DNA from: Exiguobacterium sp. TNDT2
GTDB taxonomy: Bacteria > Bacillota > Bacilli > Exiguobacteriales > Exiguobacteriaceae
Length of the DNA: 64,000 nt
Direction of reading: 5' to 3'
Assembly: GCF_003331145.1 (NCBI RefSeq)
Contig: NZ_QLVE01000002.1
Location: 62,001-126,000 of the forward strand
Shown: piece by piece, positions 1-8,176 of the stretch
Position numbering within the stretch: position 1 is the first letter of the stretch
How the letters are laid out: the number at the start of each line of letters is the position of its first letter
Translations under genes and position numbers: made by a program
The notes under the pieces: generated by a model
What the model saw: the letters and a program-made list of their open reading frames with translations, nothing else
Databases searched by the model: none
What the model was told of the DNA's origin: nothing

Positions 1-996
1 GTACTTCAAGCTGTTATCGATGAAGATGACGACGAGCCGCTGCAACGAATCGCGATGCCCGTGCCACGCCCCCATCGCCTCAATTGGTACATGGATACCG
101 TGGGACCGTTCGAATCGTTCGGTCAACTGCTCGGCCAGCTCGGTCAAGGCAATCGCCTCGGTCTCCACGTCTTCGAGCGAGGAGAAGCGGCTCAGCTCGA
201 GCATCGGTTCAATCAAGTCCTCGCGCATTTGCCGCGATTCGGTCAAGATGTGGTCAATCGCCTCGTCACGGACGGCCGGGTCACTCTGTCCCCAACGTCG
301 GAGCAGTTTGGCGTACCCTTCGATGACCGTAAGCGGTGTCTTCAGTTCATGTGAAACATCGGCGACGAAGCGCCGTTGTTGCTCTATCGATTCCTCGACC
401 CGGCCAATCATTCGATTGAAGCCGGTCGCAAGTGTCGACACTTCGTCTTGGCTCGTCCCGACATCGATGGTCTCAAGGGTTCCCGATTCCGTGATCCGTT
501 CCATCGTCGTCTCGAGCCGGCGGAGCGGGTCGAGCCCTTGCCTGACAATCCAAAGGCTGCCGATGAACGTCACCGCCACGGCGATCAAAAAGATGATGAG
601 AAAAATGGTGGCGAGCGTCTGGAGCGTCTCACTGACGGCCGCGTCTTGAAACGCGTAGCCGAGCCCATTCGACGTCGCGATGACGAACCAGTCGTCGACG
701 AGGGCCGGCTCGCCGAAATTGACGGGAAACCGCAATCCTTCCTCGGCCTCTCCGCCGATGATGCCCCAGTCGCCGTTCGCTTGTCGCTCGAGCACGACAC
801 TGTCCTCGTGCAACGACAAGACGGCTTGTTGGTTCCGCTCGTCTTCCTCGAGCAAGCTGAGCGCCTGGCGCAAGACGTCATAGCGGGCGTCGACGATTTG
901 TTGACGCGAGACGAGCCAGGCGACACCGAACGAGGTGATCAGCAGGAACAACATGAACCCCCCCATCGCCAAAGCGATTTTCGTCCGTAGCTTCAT
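1..996 (-). CDS. Sensor histidine kinase (partial, C-terminus beyond left edge)
   Basis: Membrane sensor kinase that should phosphorylate the OmpR-type regulator encoded at 2402-3079. The reading frame is open from an ATG at 996 to the window edge (332 codons). Visible parts in order: membrane segment at about residues 8-29, extracytoplasmic region 30-125, second membrane segment about 128-150, HAMP linker, and a HisKA box with the phospho-acceptor His near residue 216 in VSHELKTPLT. The start of the ATPase N-box (IDNSLKY) is at the edge. The kinase gene would normally follow its regulator directly, but about 1.4 kb of insertion-sequence-derived DNA separates them here. The ribosome site before ATG 996 is weak (GGGG about 19 bases upstream), so the start may be poorly used or the original site was lost. 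Confidence 0.93.
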   Translation of the reverse strand, partial: MKLRTKIALAMGGFMLFLLITSFGVAWLVSRQQIVDARYDVLRQALSLLEEDERNQQAVLSLHEDSVVLERQANGDWGIIGGEAEEGLRFPVNFGEPALVDDWFVIATSNGLGYAFQDAAVSETLQTLATIFLIIFLIAVAVTFIGSLWIVRQGLDPLRRLETTMERITESGTLETIDVGTSQDEVSTLATGFNRMIGRVEESIEQQRRFVADVSHELKTPLTVIEGYAKLLRRWGQSDPAVRDEAIDHILTESRQMREDLIEPMLELSRFSSLEDVETEAIALTELAEQLTERFERSHGIHVPIEAMGAWHGHRDSLQRLVVIFIDNSLKY

Positions 997-1014
997 CTTT
1001 AATCGGCAAGGATA

Positions 1015-1060
1015 CCCCTACTTCAATCGTGTCCCGGGCACAGCCCGACGATTAGTGGGG
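1015..1060. repeat. Right-end-like hairpin outside the TnpB element
   Basis: Imperfect palindrome with arms at about 1015-1030 and 1048-1060 (CCCCTACTTCAATCGT against ACGATTAGTGGGG) and an inner perfect stem CGGGC/GCCCG at 1035-1047. It resembles the structured right end of the TnpB element at 2350-2400 (CCCCC-CT-CAA-CG and CG-TTAAGTGG-GGG) and has the same orientation. It may be the left end of the element or the scar of an earlier insertion. It lies 18 bases upstream of the kinase start. Confidence 0.5.
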
Positions 1061-1224
1061 GGAGGAATTTCCATCATTTTCGGTATGGGACACAATCATG
1101 CTAAACATGTGCATGATAACCGCTTATGAACTCCTACCTTGCCTCCTCCCTTCTATGAGTTAAGTCCATTCATTTTCCGCTAAAAAAACGGGTATCGTTT
1201 ATGTAGCGAAAGGTGGTGAGCACC

Positions 1225-2203
1225 ATGTCTACAATCACTGCAAAAATACAAATCTACATCCAAGACTCTCAAGCCGCTACCCTGAGGGCAACGATGGACG
1301 CGTACCGGTCGGCCTATGACTGGCTGTCGGGACACGTCTTCGAGACGAGGGACCTGAACCAGGCGAGCCTCAACGACTCGCACTATGCCGAGATCCGGCA
1401 ACGGTTCGGCCTGAAGAGCCAGATGGCCCAGTCGGTCATGAAAACGGTGATCGCCAGGTACAAGTCGGCGAGGTCGAACGGGCACGCGTGGTCCCGGGTC
1501 GAGTTCAAGCGCCCCGAGTACGACCTCGTCTGGAACCGCGACTACTCGCTCACCCGGGACCGGTTCAGCGTGAACACGCTGGACGGCCGGATCAAGCTGG
1601 ACTATGCGCGCAAGGGCATGAGGCGGTACTTCAACGGGACGTGGCGGTTCGGCACGGCCAAACTGGTGCACAAACACGAGAAATGGTTCCTGCACATCCC
1701 CGTGACGAAGACGTTCCCCGAACTCGACGACGCCAGTGTCACCAACGTCGTCGGCGTGGACCTCGGCATCAACTTCCTGGCGGTCACCTACGACAGCCAG
1801 AGCGAGACCGCTTTTTACAACGGTCATGTGGTCAAACACAAACGAGGTATCTTCAAGGCGACCCGCAAACAGCTGCAACGACGGCAGACCCCATCGGCCC
1901 GCAAACGGCTGAGACATCTCGGCTCGAGAGAAAACCGTTATGTGACCGATGTGAACCATCAGGTCACGAAGGCACTCGTCGACCGACACCCGAGGGGCAC
2001 GCTGTTCGTGTTGGAGGACCTGACCGGCATCCGTGCCGCCACCGAGAAGGTGCGCGCGAAACCGCCACGTCTCCGTGTCGTGGGCGTTCCACCTGTTCCA
2101 ATGCAAGAACTGCCGGTACCGGTCGAACGACGACCGGGTCGGCGCGATGAACCTGCACCGGAAAGGCATCGAACACATCGGTGCAGGTGCCACGGGAGCA
2201 TGA
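1225..2203 (+). pseudogene. Decayed TnpB (IS200/IS605-family OrfB) with frameshift and internal deletion
   Basis: RNA-guided nuclease/transposase accessory protein of IS200/IS605 elements. ATG 1225 has a good ribosome site (AAAGGTGGTG). Frame 1 carries the RuvC-I Asp in GVDLGINFLAV and the Glu motif EDLTGIR. At 2062 the frame shifts by one base: from 2063 frame 2 reads RHVSVSWAFH and then directly HLFQCKNC, continues through YRSNDDRVGAMNL (third RuvC Asp) and stops at TGA 2201-2203. In intact relatives roughly 40-50 residues, including DPAYTS and the first CxxC of the zinc ribbon, lie between SWAFH and the second CxxC; these are missing. If read without the shift, the first frame runs to about 2322 with an unrelated tail. 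Both lesions argue that the nuclease is inactive. No TnpA transposase gene is present. Confidence 0.85.
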
Positions 2204-2214
2204 CTCCCGTGGCA
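2188..2214 (+). repeat. Perfect 11-bp inverted repeat over the tnpB stop codon
   Basis: TGCCACGGGAG at 2188-2198 and CTCCCGTGGCA at 2204-2214 with a 5-base loop that contains the TGA stop. It lies in the region that in IS605 elements gives the omega (reRNA) transcript, so it is probably one of its stems rather than a terminator: no T-run follows. Confidence 0.7.
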
Positions 2215-2400
2215 GGGGCGAGGTCGACCGTCCCGATGTTCCGCCACGCGAAGGTAGGATGTGCACGAGCGCCGTCCGCACTACCGGGCAGGAACGAGCG
2301 TAACCGCACTCTACGAGGGTAGAGGCGCCGTCGAGTCCTCGACGGACGCAAGCCCCCGCTACAAACGGACCGTCAGTTCGTTAAGTGGTGGGTTGTTGAC
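2204..2400 (+). ncRNA. Candidate omega/reRNA region and right end of the IS element
   Basis: Non-coding DNA between the tnpB stop and the element boundary. It ends in the right-end structure at about 2350-2400, with AGCCCCCGCT pairing imperfectly to AAGTGGTGGGT, and terminates in GTTGAC at 2395-2400. Element DNA stops one base before the TTA (stop codon on minus strand) of the response regulator gene at 2402. In TnpB systems the guide is the roughly 16-20 bases after the right end; here that would be the last codons of the regulator gene. Existence of a transcript is inference from the family. Confidence 0.5.
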
Positions 2401-2401
2401 C

Positions 2402-3079
2402 TTATTCACCACGCTTCAGCATATAGCCGACGCCTCGGACCGTCTGAATCCAAGAGCCTCCGAGTTTCTTTCGGACATAACGGACGTACACATCGACGAC
2501 GTTCGTGTCCCCGTAATAATCGAAGCCCCAGACGTGCTCGACGAGTTGGTCGCGCGTGAGCACCCGTTCCGGATGTTCGAGCAGATAGACGAGCAAATCG
2601 AACTCACGTCGGGTCAAGTCGACTTTTTGCCCTTCGCACATCACTTCATGGCGATTGACGTCGACGGTCAGCCCTTCATACGATAAGACCCGTTCGCTCG
2701 TATCGACGTGGACGTGTTGCCGCATCCGTAAGAACGCCCGAATCCGCGCGAGCAACTCTTCCATCTCGAACGGCTTCGTGATGTAATCGTCGGCCCCGAG
2801 GTCGAGCCCGCTCACTTTGTCGTAACGGTCCCCGCGTGCCGTCACCATCAATACCGGGAGGAGCGGCTGCTCTTCTTTGACGCGGCGCACGACTTCAAGT
2901 CCGCTCATCTGTGGCAGCATGACGTCGAGTAACATGAGGTCAATCCCACCGGCGAGCGCCAAGTCGAGCCCGGCCCGCCCGTCATGAGCGACCTCGACTT
3001 GATAACCGGCATGCATGAGTTCAAGTTCGAGCAGTCTGGCAATTTTAGCATCGTCTTCGACGACGAGAATCGTAGGCAT
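2402..3079 (-). CDS. OmpR/PhoB-family response regulator
   Basis: DNA-binding response regulator of 225 residues. N-terminal receiver domain (ILVVEDD acidic pocket at residues 3-9; phosphorylation Asp in LLDVMLP near residue 50; Lys in TKPF near 100), linker, then a winged-helix effector domain ending in WVQTVRGVGYML-like sequence. Start ATG 3079 is preferred over ATG 3088 because AAAGG sits 9 bases before it and directly abuts the other. The gene follows a small membrane-protein gene and would originally have continued into the kinase gene at 996; an IS-derived segment now begins immediately after its stop codon. Target genes cannot be told from the sequence. Confidence 0.95.
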   Translation of the reverse strand: MPTILVVEDDAKIARLLELELMHAGYQVEVAHDGRAGLDLALAGGIDLMLLDVMLPQMSGLEVVRRVKEEQPLLPVLMVTARGDRYDKVSGLDLGADDYITKPFEMEELLARIRAFLRMRQHVHVDTSERVLSYEGLTVDVNRHEVMCEGQKVDLTRREFDLLVYLLEHPERVLTRDQLVEHVWGFDYYGDTNVVDVYVRYVRKKLGGSWIQTVRGVGYMLKRGE

Positions 3080-3150
3080 GGCATTCATCCTTTCTCAAAA
3101 AAGCGCCGAGCAGTCCGCCCGACGCATCATTCTAAATGTTCCCGGATTCC

Positions 3151-3420
3151 TCAGTCAAAAAACGGACGAACTGCTTCTGGAATCGCTTGTTCGATGCGCA
3201 ATTCGAGTGAATCGCCCATCCGGTCAAACGTCGTTTCAATCCCTTCCGCCTGAAACGCTAAATCAGTCCCGACTTGAGCGATTTGGTCGAGCCAAGCGTT
3301 GCCGGTCAAGGTGAAGAATAAGAACCCGGCGATCCCTGCCGCCATGAGTGTCAATGCGAGCGCACCGACGGCCACTCCTCGAATCAATCTTCCAATCTTT
3401 CCTCTGCTCATTGAGCGCAT
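3151..3420 (-). CDS. Small membrane protein upstream of a two-component system
   Basis: Unrecognised 89-residue protein. A basic N-terminus (RSMSRGKIGRLIR) is followed by one hydrophobic segment at about residues 14-36 and a mostly polar, amphipathic C-terminal part outside the membrane (LAFQAEGIETTFDRMGDSLELRIEQ). A ribosome site (AGGGAGAG) precedes ATG 3420. It lies 71 bases upstream of the response regulator in the same direction, so it is likely co-transcribed and could be an accessory or output of that system; this is inference from position only. Confidence 0.6.
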   Translation of the reverse strand: MRSMSRGKIGRLIRGVAVGALALTLMAAGIAGFLFFTLTGNAWLDQIAQVGTDLAFQAEGIETTFDRMGDSLELRIEQAIPEAVRPFFD

Positions 3421-3501
3421 ATCTCTCTCTCCCTTATCCTTTTTCTTTACTGTACGGGACCGAACTGAGAAAGAGCGGTGAAACAGATTAGAATTTGATG
3501 A

Positions 3502-3525
3502 GAAAAAGGCCGCAGCGCGGCTGCG
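3502..3525 (-). terminator. Intrinsic terminator after the 311-aa gene
   Basis: Stem CGCAGC/GCTGCG (3511-3525) with a 3-base loop, followed on the minus strand by GGCCTTTTT. Confidence 0.7.
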
Positions 3526-3528
3526 ACC

Positions 3529-4464
3529 TCATTCTTCCTCGAGCACCGATTTGGCGATCGGGGCCCAATACGTCCCGTCCATGGCGGCGACTTCGGCGAG
3601 CGTCGTCCGGTACGTGTCGTCCCCGGCCTTCTTCTCGGCGATGCCTTTCATCCAAAGGACGTCCGCCATATACCCTGACTCTGGGTACTTGTTGACATAG
3701 TCAGCATAATCGTCGATGTCCGCTTCGCCGAGCTTGTTGTCGACGAGCAAGCGATAAAAACCGACCGCCTGCTCCTGTCCGGCTTTCGCCTTGCCGGCGA
3801 GGAGCACATCCGCTTCCTCGTATCGTTTGTCCGAGACGAGCTGTTCGACTTCACCGAGCGGCACGACAGCTGATGCTTCAGGCGCTTTAGGCGCTTCGCT
3901 CGTCTTATCCTCGGTTGTGAGCGCCTCGTTCGCTTCTTCGAGTCGGGCGACTTCTTGCTCGAGTTCTTCTAGCCGCTTCGCGAGCGCCTCATCTTCGGTC
4001 ACCGTGATGACCCGTTCGTCGGACGCGGTCGGCGTCACGGGAGGCGGTGCCGGGTCCGGCCAAAAGATGAGTGCGACCAACCCGAGTCCGACGGCGAGCG
4101 GCAGGCCGAGCCACGATTTGTTCCATTTGAAGGCGTTGCGCCAATCCGACAAGTCCGCATGACCGATGACGGCCGGCGAGAACGAACGAAAGCGGCGCTT
4201 GGCCGCCTTCTTTCCGTTCGCCTTCACTTCGAGCGCGAGTCCGAGCCGATGAAACGCTGCCGGCACTTTCATTCCGAGAAGCGGTACAATCCGTTCACTT
4301 GCCTCGATATAATACCCGTGGTCGAGTAGCGTCGTCACGACCCCGAACTCGTTCGCGACGAGGCGAAACGTCGGGTCGTGCTCGCCTTTTCGGACGAGCC
4401 ATTCCGTCATATCGATGAGCGGCAGTTCCGCAAGTTCCCGATCTGCGAGTGTCCGTACGTCCAT
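3529..4464 (-). CDS. Hypothetical single-pass membrane protein with coiled coil and TPR-like tail
   Basis: 311 residues, not assigned to a named family. The N-terminal 110 residues are soluble and basic toward the end; a membrane segment lies at about 118-135 (GLPLAVGLGLVALIFW); a Pro-rich linker PAPPPVTPT follows; then an acidic coiled coil (about 155-190, KRLEELEQEVARLEEANEAL), and a C-terminal helical repeat region (EQLVSDKRYEEADVLL, ending in KSVLEEE) reminiscent of tetratricopeptide repeats. Its ATG is 3 bases after the glyA stop and the ribosome site (GAGG) lies inside glyA, so it is probably translated together with glyA. The function is unknown; the layout suggests a membrane-anchored scaffold. 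Confidence 0.7.
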   Translation of the reverse strand: MDVRTLADRELAELPLIDMTEWLVRKGEHDPTFRLVANEFGVVTTLLDHGYYIEASERIVPLLGMKVPAAFHRLGLALEVKANGKKAAKRRFRSFSPAVIGHADLSDWRNAFKWNKSWLGLPLAVGLGLVALIFWPDPAPPPVTPTASDERVITVTEDEALAKRLEELEQEVARLEEANEALTTEDKTSEAPKAPEASAVVPLGEVEQLVSDKRYEEADVLLAGKAKAGQEQAVGFYRLLVDNKLGEADIDDYADYVNKYPESGYMADVLWMKGIAEKKAGDDTYRTTLAEVAAMDGTYWAPIAKSVLEEE

Positions 4465-4467
4465 TCG

Positions 4468-5721
4468 TCAGCCTCGTGCAGGATAGAGCGGGAATTTCGC
4501 CGTCAACGCACGAACGGCTTCGTGCGCTTCAGCGAGTACTGCTTCATCTTCATGGTTCGTCAAGACGCGTCCGATCAAGCGAGCAACTTCACGCATATCG
4601 TCTTCTTTCAATCCGCGTGTCGTCATCGCCGCCGTCCCGAGACGAATCCCGCTCGTGACGAACGGTGAGGCCGGGTCGAATGGGATCGTGTTCTTGTTGA
4701 CGGTGATGCCGGCCGCGTCGAGCGCGTGCTCGGCCGCTTTCCCGGTGATGTCGATGCCACGGAGGTCGACGAGGAGAAGGTGGTTATCTGTGCCGCCCGA
4801 TACGACGCGGAGTCCTTCTTCTTCTAATCCTTGCGCGAGCACTTGTGCGTTCTTGATGACTTGTGCTTGATAGTCTTTGAATTCAGGTTGAAGCGCTTCG
4901 CCGAACGCCACGGCCTTCGCGGCGATGACATGCATGAGCGGACCACCTTGAATCCCTGGGAAAATCGACTTGTCGATCGCTTTGGCGAACTCTTCTTTAC
5001 AGAGAATCATGCCGCCGCGCGGGCCACGGAGCGTCTTGTGCGTCGTCGTCGTCACGAAATGCGCGTGCTCGACCGGGTTCGGATGAAGACCGGCCGCGAC
5101 GAGACCGGCAATGTGGGCCATGTCGACCATGAGATAAGCATCGACGCTATCGGCGATCTCACGGAACTTGGCGAAGTCAATCGTCCGCGGGTACGCCGAG
5201 GCACCAGCGACAATGAGTTTTGGTTTATGTTCTTTCGCGAGGGCTGCGACGACGTCATAATCGATGTGTTCTGTCTCTTTGTCCACACCGTATTCGACGA
5301 AATTGTATTGAACGCCTGAGAAGTTGACCGGACTTCCGTGCGTCAAATGACCACCGTGCGACAAGTTCATGCCGAGCACTGTGTCACCTGCTTCAAGAAC
5401 TGTGAAGTAGACGGCCATGTTCGCTTGGGCACCCGAGTGCGGCTGCACGTTGGCGTGCTCTGCACCGAACAGCTCTTTCGCACGGTCGCGGGCCAAATTC
5501 TCGGCCACGTCGACGAACTCACATCCACCGTAGTAGCGACGGCCTGGATAACCTTCCGCGTACTTGTTCGTGAGCACGCCACCTTGCGCTTCCATGACTG
5601 CTTCTGAGACAAAGTTCTCCGAGGCAATGAGTTCGATGTTCTCGCGTTGACGACCGAGCTCGTGTTGCATCGCTTCAAACAATTCCGCATCCTGTACTTT
5701 CAACTTCGTCGTGTTTACCAT
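4468..5721 (-). CDS. glyA: Serine hydroxymethyltransferase
   Basis: Pyridoxal-phosphate enzyme that interconverts serine and glycine while loading tetrahydrofolate with a one-carbon unit (5,10-methylene-THF), cytoplasmic. 417 residues, the usual bacterial length. The PLP Lys is K229 in [14 protein letters not shown]; other family signatures are IASENF near 33 and the SGTDNH region near the C-terminus. ATG 5721 follows GAGGGGG. In B. subtilis glyA lies next to ywlG; here an esterase gene on the other strand separates the two. A membrane protein gene follows with a 3-base gap. Confidence 0.98.
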   Translation of the reverse strand: MVNTTKLKVQDAELFEAMQHELGRQRENIELIASENFVSEAVMEAQGGVLTNKYAEGYPGRRYYGGCEFVDVAENLARDRAKELFGAEHANVQPHSGAQANMAVYFTVLEAGDTVLGMNLSHGGHLTHGSPVNFSGVQYNFVEYGVDKETEHIDYDVVAALAKEHKPKLIVAGASAYPRTIDFAKFREIADSVDAYLMVDMAHIAGLVAAGLHPNPVEHAHFVTTTTHKTLRGPRGGMILCKEEFAKAIDKSIFPGIQGGPLMHVIAAKAVAFGEALQPEFKDYQAQVIKNAQVLAQGLEEEGLRVVSGGTDNHLLLVDLRGIDITGKAAEHALDAAGITVNKNTIPFDPASPFVTSGIRLGTAAMTTRGLKEDDMREVARLIGRVLTNHEDEAVLAEAHEAVRALTAKFPLYPARG

Positions 5722-5850
5722 GTTGAAACCCCCTCTAAATGTCTACAAATCAACAACCCCATCGTAACATATGCTTCTTTTTTTGGGTATCGTCTAATCA
5801 GAGGTCAAGTTGGGTATCATATGGAAGAAGACGATCAGAGGAGGGTTTGT

Positions 5851-6636
5851 ATGATTGAGACAAAACAGATCACCATCACCCCGTTCGAACGTGAGCGGAC
5901 GATTCGGATTTATACGCCGGCCGATTACGACATGACGGACAAGCGTTATCCCGTGCTCTATATGCATGACGGACAAAACGTGTTCGCCGACGAGGACGCA
6001 ATCTATAAAATGAGCTGGCGCGCCGGCGAGTATGTGGACGCTTCGAAACGCGACTTGATCATCGTCGGCATCGACAGCGCCCCCGGCGAGATGCGGCTCG
6101 ACGAATATGGACCGTGGGAAAACCCGTTCATCGGTGAGAGCCTGCTCGGTCAAGACGTGACGCTCGGCGGACAAGGGTCGGCCTATATCGAGTATATCGC
6201 CCAAGAGTTGAAGCCGATGATTGACGCGAACTACCGGACGAACCCGGACGAGACGGCGATGATGGGCAGCTCGATGGGCGGCCTGATCTCGATTTACGCC
6301 GCATGCGTCTATCCTGACATTTTCAAACGTGTCGCCTCGTTGTCCTCGGCGTTCTGGTTCAACCAGACCGAGCTCGAGCAGTTGATCGAGTCAAGCGATT
6401 TGAGCGATGTCGAACGTCTGTATATGGACGTTGGCCGCAAAGAAGTCGAACAACCGTCAGCAGACGGACCGACGAACGAGATGTATCTCGAGTCGAGCGA
6501 ACGTGTCTACGCCCTATTGCGCGACAAGGTCGAGCATATCCGCTTCGAGGTCATCGAAGAAGGCGTGCATAACGAGCTCGCTTGGCGCGAACGCTTTCCG
6601 ATGGTCATTTCATATCTATTCAGTGAAGAATTGTAA
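5851..6636 (+). CDS. Putative esterase of the alpha/beta-hydrolase (esterase D / Fes) type
   Basis: 261-residue hydrolase. The nucleophile elbow GSSMGG (Ser near residue 148), the early YMHDGQNVF motif that forms the oxyanion region, an Asp in the C-terminal half and a His in EGVHNELAWRERF fit the COG2819-type esterases that resemble enterochelin esterase. No signal peptide, so cytoplasmic; the natural substrate is not evident. ATG 5851 is chosen because GAGGAGGG lies just upstream; the open frame extends further back but without a ribosome site. It is the only plus-strand gene in this block, placed between ywlG and glyA, where B. subtilis has none, and is convergent with ywlG. Confidence 0.85.
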   Translation: MIETKQITITPFERERTIRIYTPADYDMTDKRYPVLYMHDGQNVFADEDAIYKMSWRAGEYVDASKRDLIIVGIDSAPGEMRLDEYGPWENPFIGESLLGQDVTLGGQGSAYIEYIAQELKPMIDANYRTNPDETAMMGSSMGGLISIYAACVYPDIFKRVASLSSAFWFNQTELEQLIESSDLSDVERLYMDVGRKEVEQPSADGPTNEMYLESSERVYALLRDKVEHIRFEVIEEGVHNELAWRERFPMVISYLFSEEL

Positions 6637-6639
6637 CGC

Positions 6640-6668
6640 AAAAAAGCCGGTCAATACGACCGGCTTTC
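6640..6668. terminator. Bidirectional terminator between esterase gene and ywlG
   Basis: Stem GCCGGTC/GACCGGC with A-run on the left and T-run on the right; serves the convergent genes ending at 6636 and 6670. Confidence 0.85.
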
Positions 6669-6669
6669 G

Positions 6670-7203
6670 TTATTTCGCTGGATAGTGGGCCCGCGGGCCG
6701 CCAATCAGTTTCGGTCGCGTGATGGCGAATGTGACGTACGCCTCACCGAGTTGCTTTGCCGACAATCGGACCGGGATTGCGACCGGCTTCAAGTGCATAC
6801 CGATCAACGTCGATCCAATGTCGATTCCGGCGTCCGCTTGAATCGATTCGACGACGCAAGGTGCATTGAATTGCTCGTACGCCTTCTCCGCCATCGCCCC
6901 GCCCGCCGCGCGGACCGGGACGACCGTCACTTCCTGCAAACCGAACTGTTTGAGAGTCCGTCGTTCGACCGTGAGGGCGCGATTGATATGTTCACAGCCT
7001 TGAAAAGCGAGATGGACGCCGGTCTTGTCCCGAAACGCGAGAAACGCTTCGATGAAGTCTGACGCCACATCAATCGAACCCGCTTTGCCGATCGTCTTGC
7101 CGACGACCTCACTCGTCGAACAACCGATGACAAGAATCTTGTCCTCATCTAACGGAAAGCGTTCGTGCAACTCCGTCAGTAAGTTCAAAAGTTCCGCCTT
7201 CAT
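6670..7203 (-). CDS. ywlG: UPF0340 family protein YwlG
   Basis: 177-residue protein of the conserved UPF0340 (TIGR01440) family, function unknown. Recognised from ILVIGCSTSEVVGKTIGKAGS at the N-terminus and the GADAGIDIGSTLIGMHLKPVAIP-like stretch near residue 130-150. Start ATG 7203 lies 5 bases after the rpiB stop (TGA 7211-7209). In Bacillus the order rpiB-ywlG-glyA is conserved; rpiB-ywlG is kept here. A longer frame upstream (to 7458) overlaps rpiB and is not used. Confidence 0.9.
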   Translation of the reverse strand: MKAELLNLLTELHERFPLDEDKILVIGCSTSEVVGKTIGKAGSIDVASDFIEAFLAFRDKTGVHLAFQGCEHINRALTVERRTLKQFGLQEVTVVPVRAAGGAMAEKAYEQFNAPCVVESIQADAGIDIGSTLIGMHLKPVAIPVRLSAKQLGEAYVTFAITRPKLIGGPRAHYPAK

Positions 7204-7208
7204 CGCCG

Positions 7209-7649
7209 TCACTTCGTTTCGTAAGCGCTCATCTTGTCGACACGGTTCGAGTGGCGTCCGCCCTCGAAGTCTGTATCGAGCCATGTCGCCACTAAATCGA
7301 GGGCAAGACCCGGTCCGATGACGCGCTCGCCCATCGTCATGATGTTCGAGTCGTTGTGTTGACGTGTCGCTTTCGCGCTGAACGAGTCGTGCACGAGCGC
7401 CGCGCGAATGCCTTTGACCTTGTTGGCGGCAATCCCGATGCCGATTCCAGTCCCGCAAATCAAGATGCCACGGTCGAACTCGCCGGCCGCAACGGCTTCA
7501 GCGACCGGAATCGCCACGTCTGGATAGTCGATCGAGTCGGCCGAGTGCGTCCCGAAGTCCTTATACTCGTGACCGAGCTCTTCCAATAGTCCGATAATGT
7601 CTTTCTTCAAGTTGAATCCGCCATGATCGGCGCCAATTGCGATTTTCAT
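7209..7649 (-). CDS. rpiB: Ribose-5-phosphate isomerase B
   Basis: Isomerase of the RpiB/LacAB family (pentose phosphate pathway), 146 residues as usual. Starts MKIAIGADHGGF, with the active-site Cys in ICGTGIGIGIAANK (near 66) and Thr/His residues typical of the family. It sits between ywlE and ywlG with gaps of 4 and 5 bases, so it belongs to a single operon with tsaC, prmC and prfA. Confidence 0.97.
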   Translation of the reverse strand: MKIAIGADHGGFNLKKDIIGLLEELGHEYKDFGTHSADSIDYPDVAIPVAEAVAAGEFDRGILICGTGIGIGIAANKVKGIRAALVHDSFSAKATRQHNDSNIMTMGERVIGPGLALDLVATWLDTDFEGGRHSNRVDKMSAYETK

Positions 7650-7653
7650 TCCG

Positions 7654-8154
7654 TCATTCCCCCGTCTTCTTTGGTAGGCGTCTCGGTGGTTTTGTCACCT
7701 TTGACCCGTCATTCGTCAATTTTAGCACAAGTCGATTCACGAGTGGTTCGAGTTCGTTTCGGACTTGGCGGTAGACGTTCATCGACCCTCCGAACGGGTC
7801 GTTAATATCGCGCTCGAGCCCCGTGACGAATTCATATAATGTGAACGTGCGATCGGCCAAATCCGGATACGTGTCCCGAATCTGTTCACGATGCGCCCGT
7901 GTCATCGTCAAGATGACGTCTGACCAGCGTCCGAGGACGTCGTCAAACGTCTGCGTCACGTGATCGAGCTCAATTCCTCGTTCACGCAGCACTTGGAGTG
8001 CATTTTCTGATGCGTCAAACCCTTGCATCGTCCGAAGCCCGGCCGAACGAATATCGAACTCGTCCCCCGTCACTTTCGAGCGGAGCAAGGCCATCGCCAT
8101 CGGGCTTCGGCATGTGTTCCCACTACATATGAATAATACGCGTTTCATCGACAT
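7654..8154 (-). CDS. ywlE: Low-molecular-weight protein arginine phosphatase YwlE
   Basis: Phosphatase of the LMW-PTP fold, 166 residues. The P-loop C10-S-G-N-T14-C-R16-S matches YwlE, where the Thr before the second Cys gives selectivity for phosphoarginine over phosphotyrosine; the DPFGGS loop with the general acid Asp is present near residue 124. It would oppose the protein arginine kinase McsB. Start ATG 8154 has GGAGG 8 bases upstream. The tail (TKPPRRLPKKTGE) is longer and more basic than in B. subtilis. Confidence 0.93.
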   Translation of the reverse strand: MSMKRVLFICSGNTCRSPMAMALLRSKVTGDEFDIRSAGLRTMQGFDASENALQVLRERGIELDHVTQTFDDVLGRWSDVILTMTRAHREQIRDTYPDLADRTFTLYEFVTGLERDINDPFGGSMNVYRQVRNELEPLVNRLVLKLTNDGSKVTKPPRRLPKKTGE

Positions 8155-8176
8155 CGCGTGATCCTCCTCTATGTCC

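Noticed and set aside
1180-2247. 355-codon minus-strand frame opposite tnpB
   Set aside because: It is an antisense shadow caused by the GC-rich third positions of tnpB; no domain and no ribosome site.
2063-2322. Extension of tnpB frame 1 to 2322
   Set aside because: After 2062 the translation has no family similarity while frame 2 restores it, so the extension is an artefact of a frameshift.
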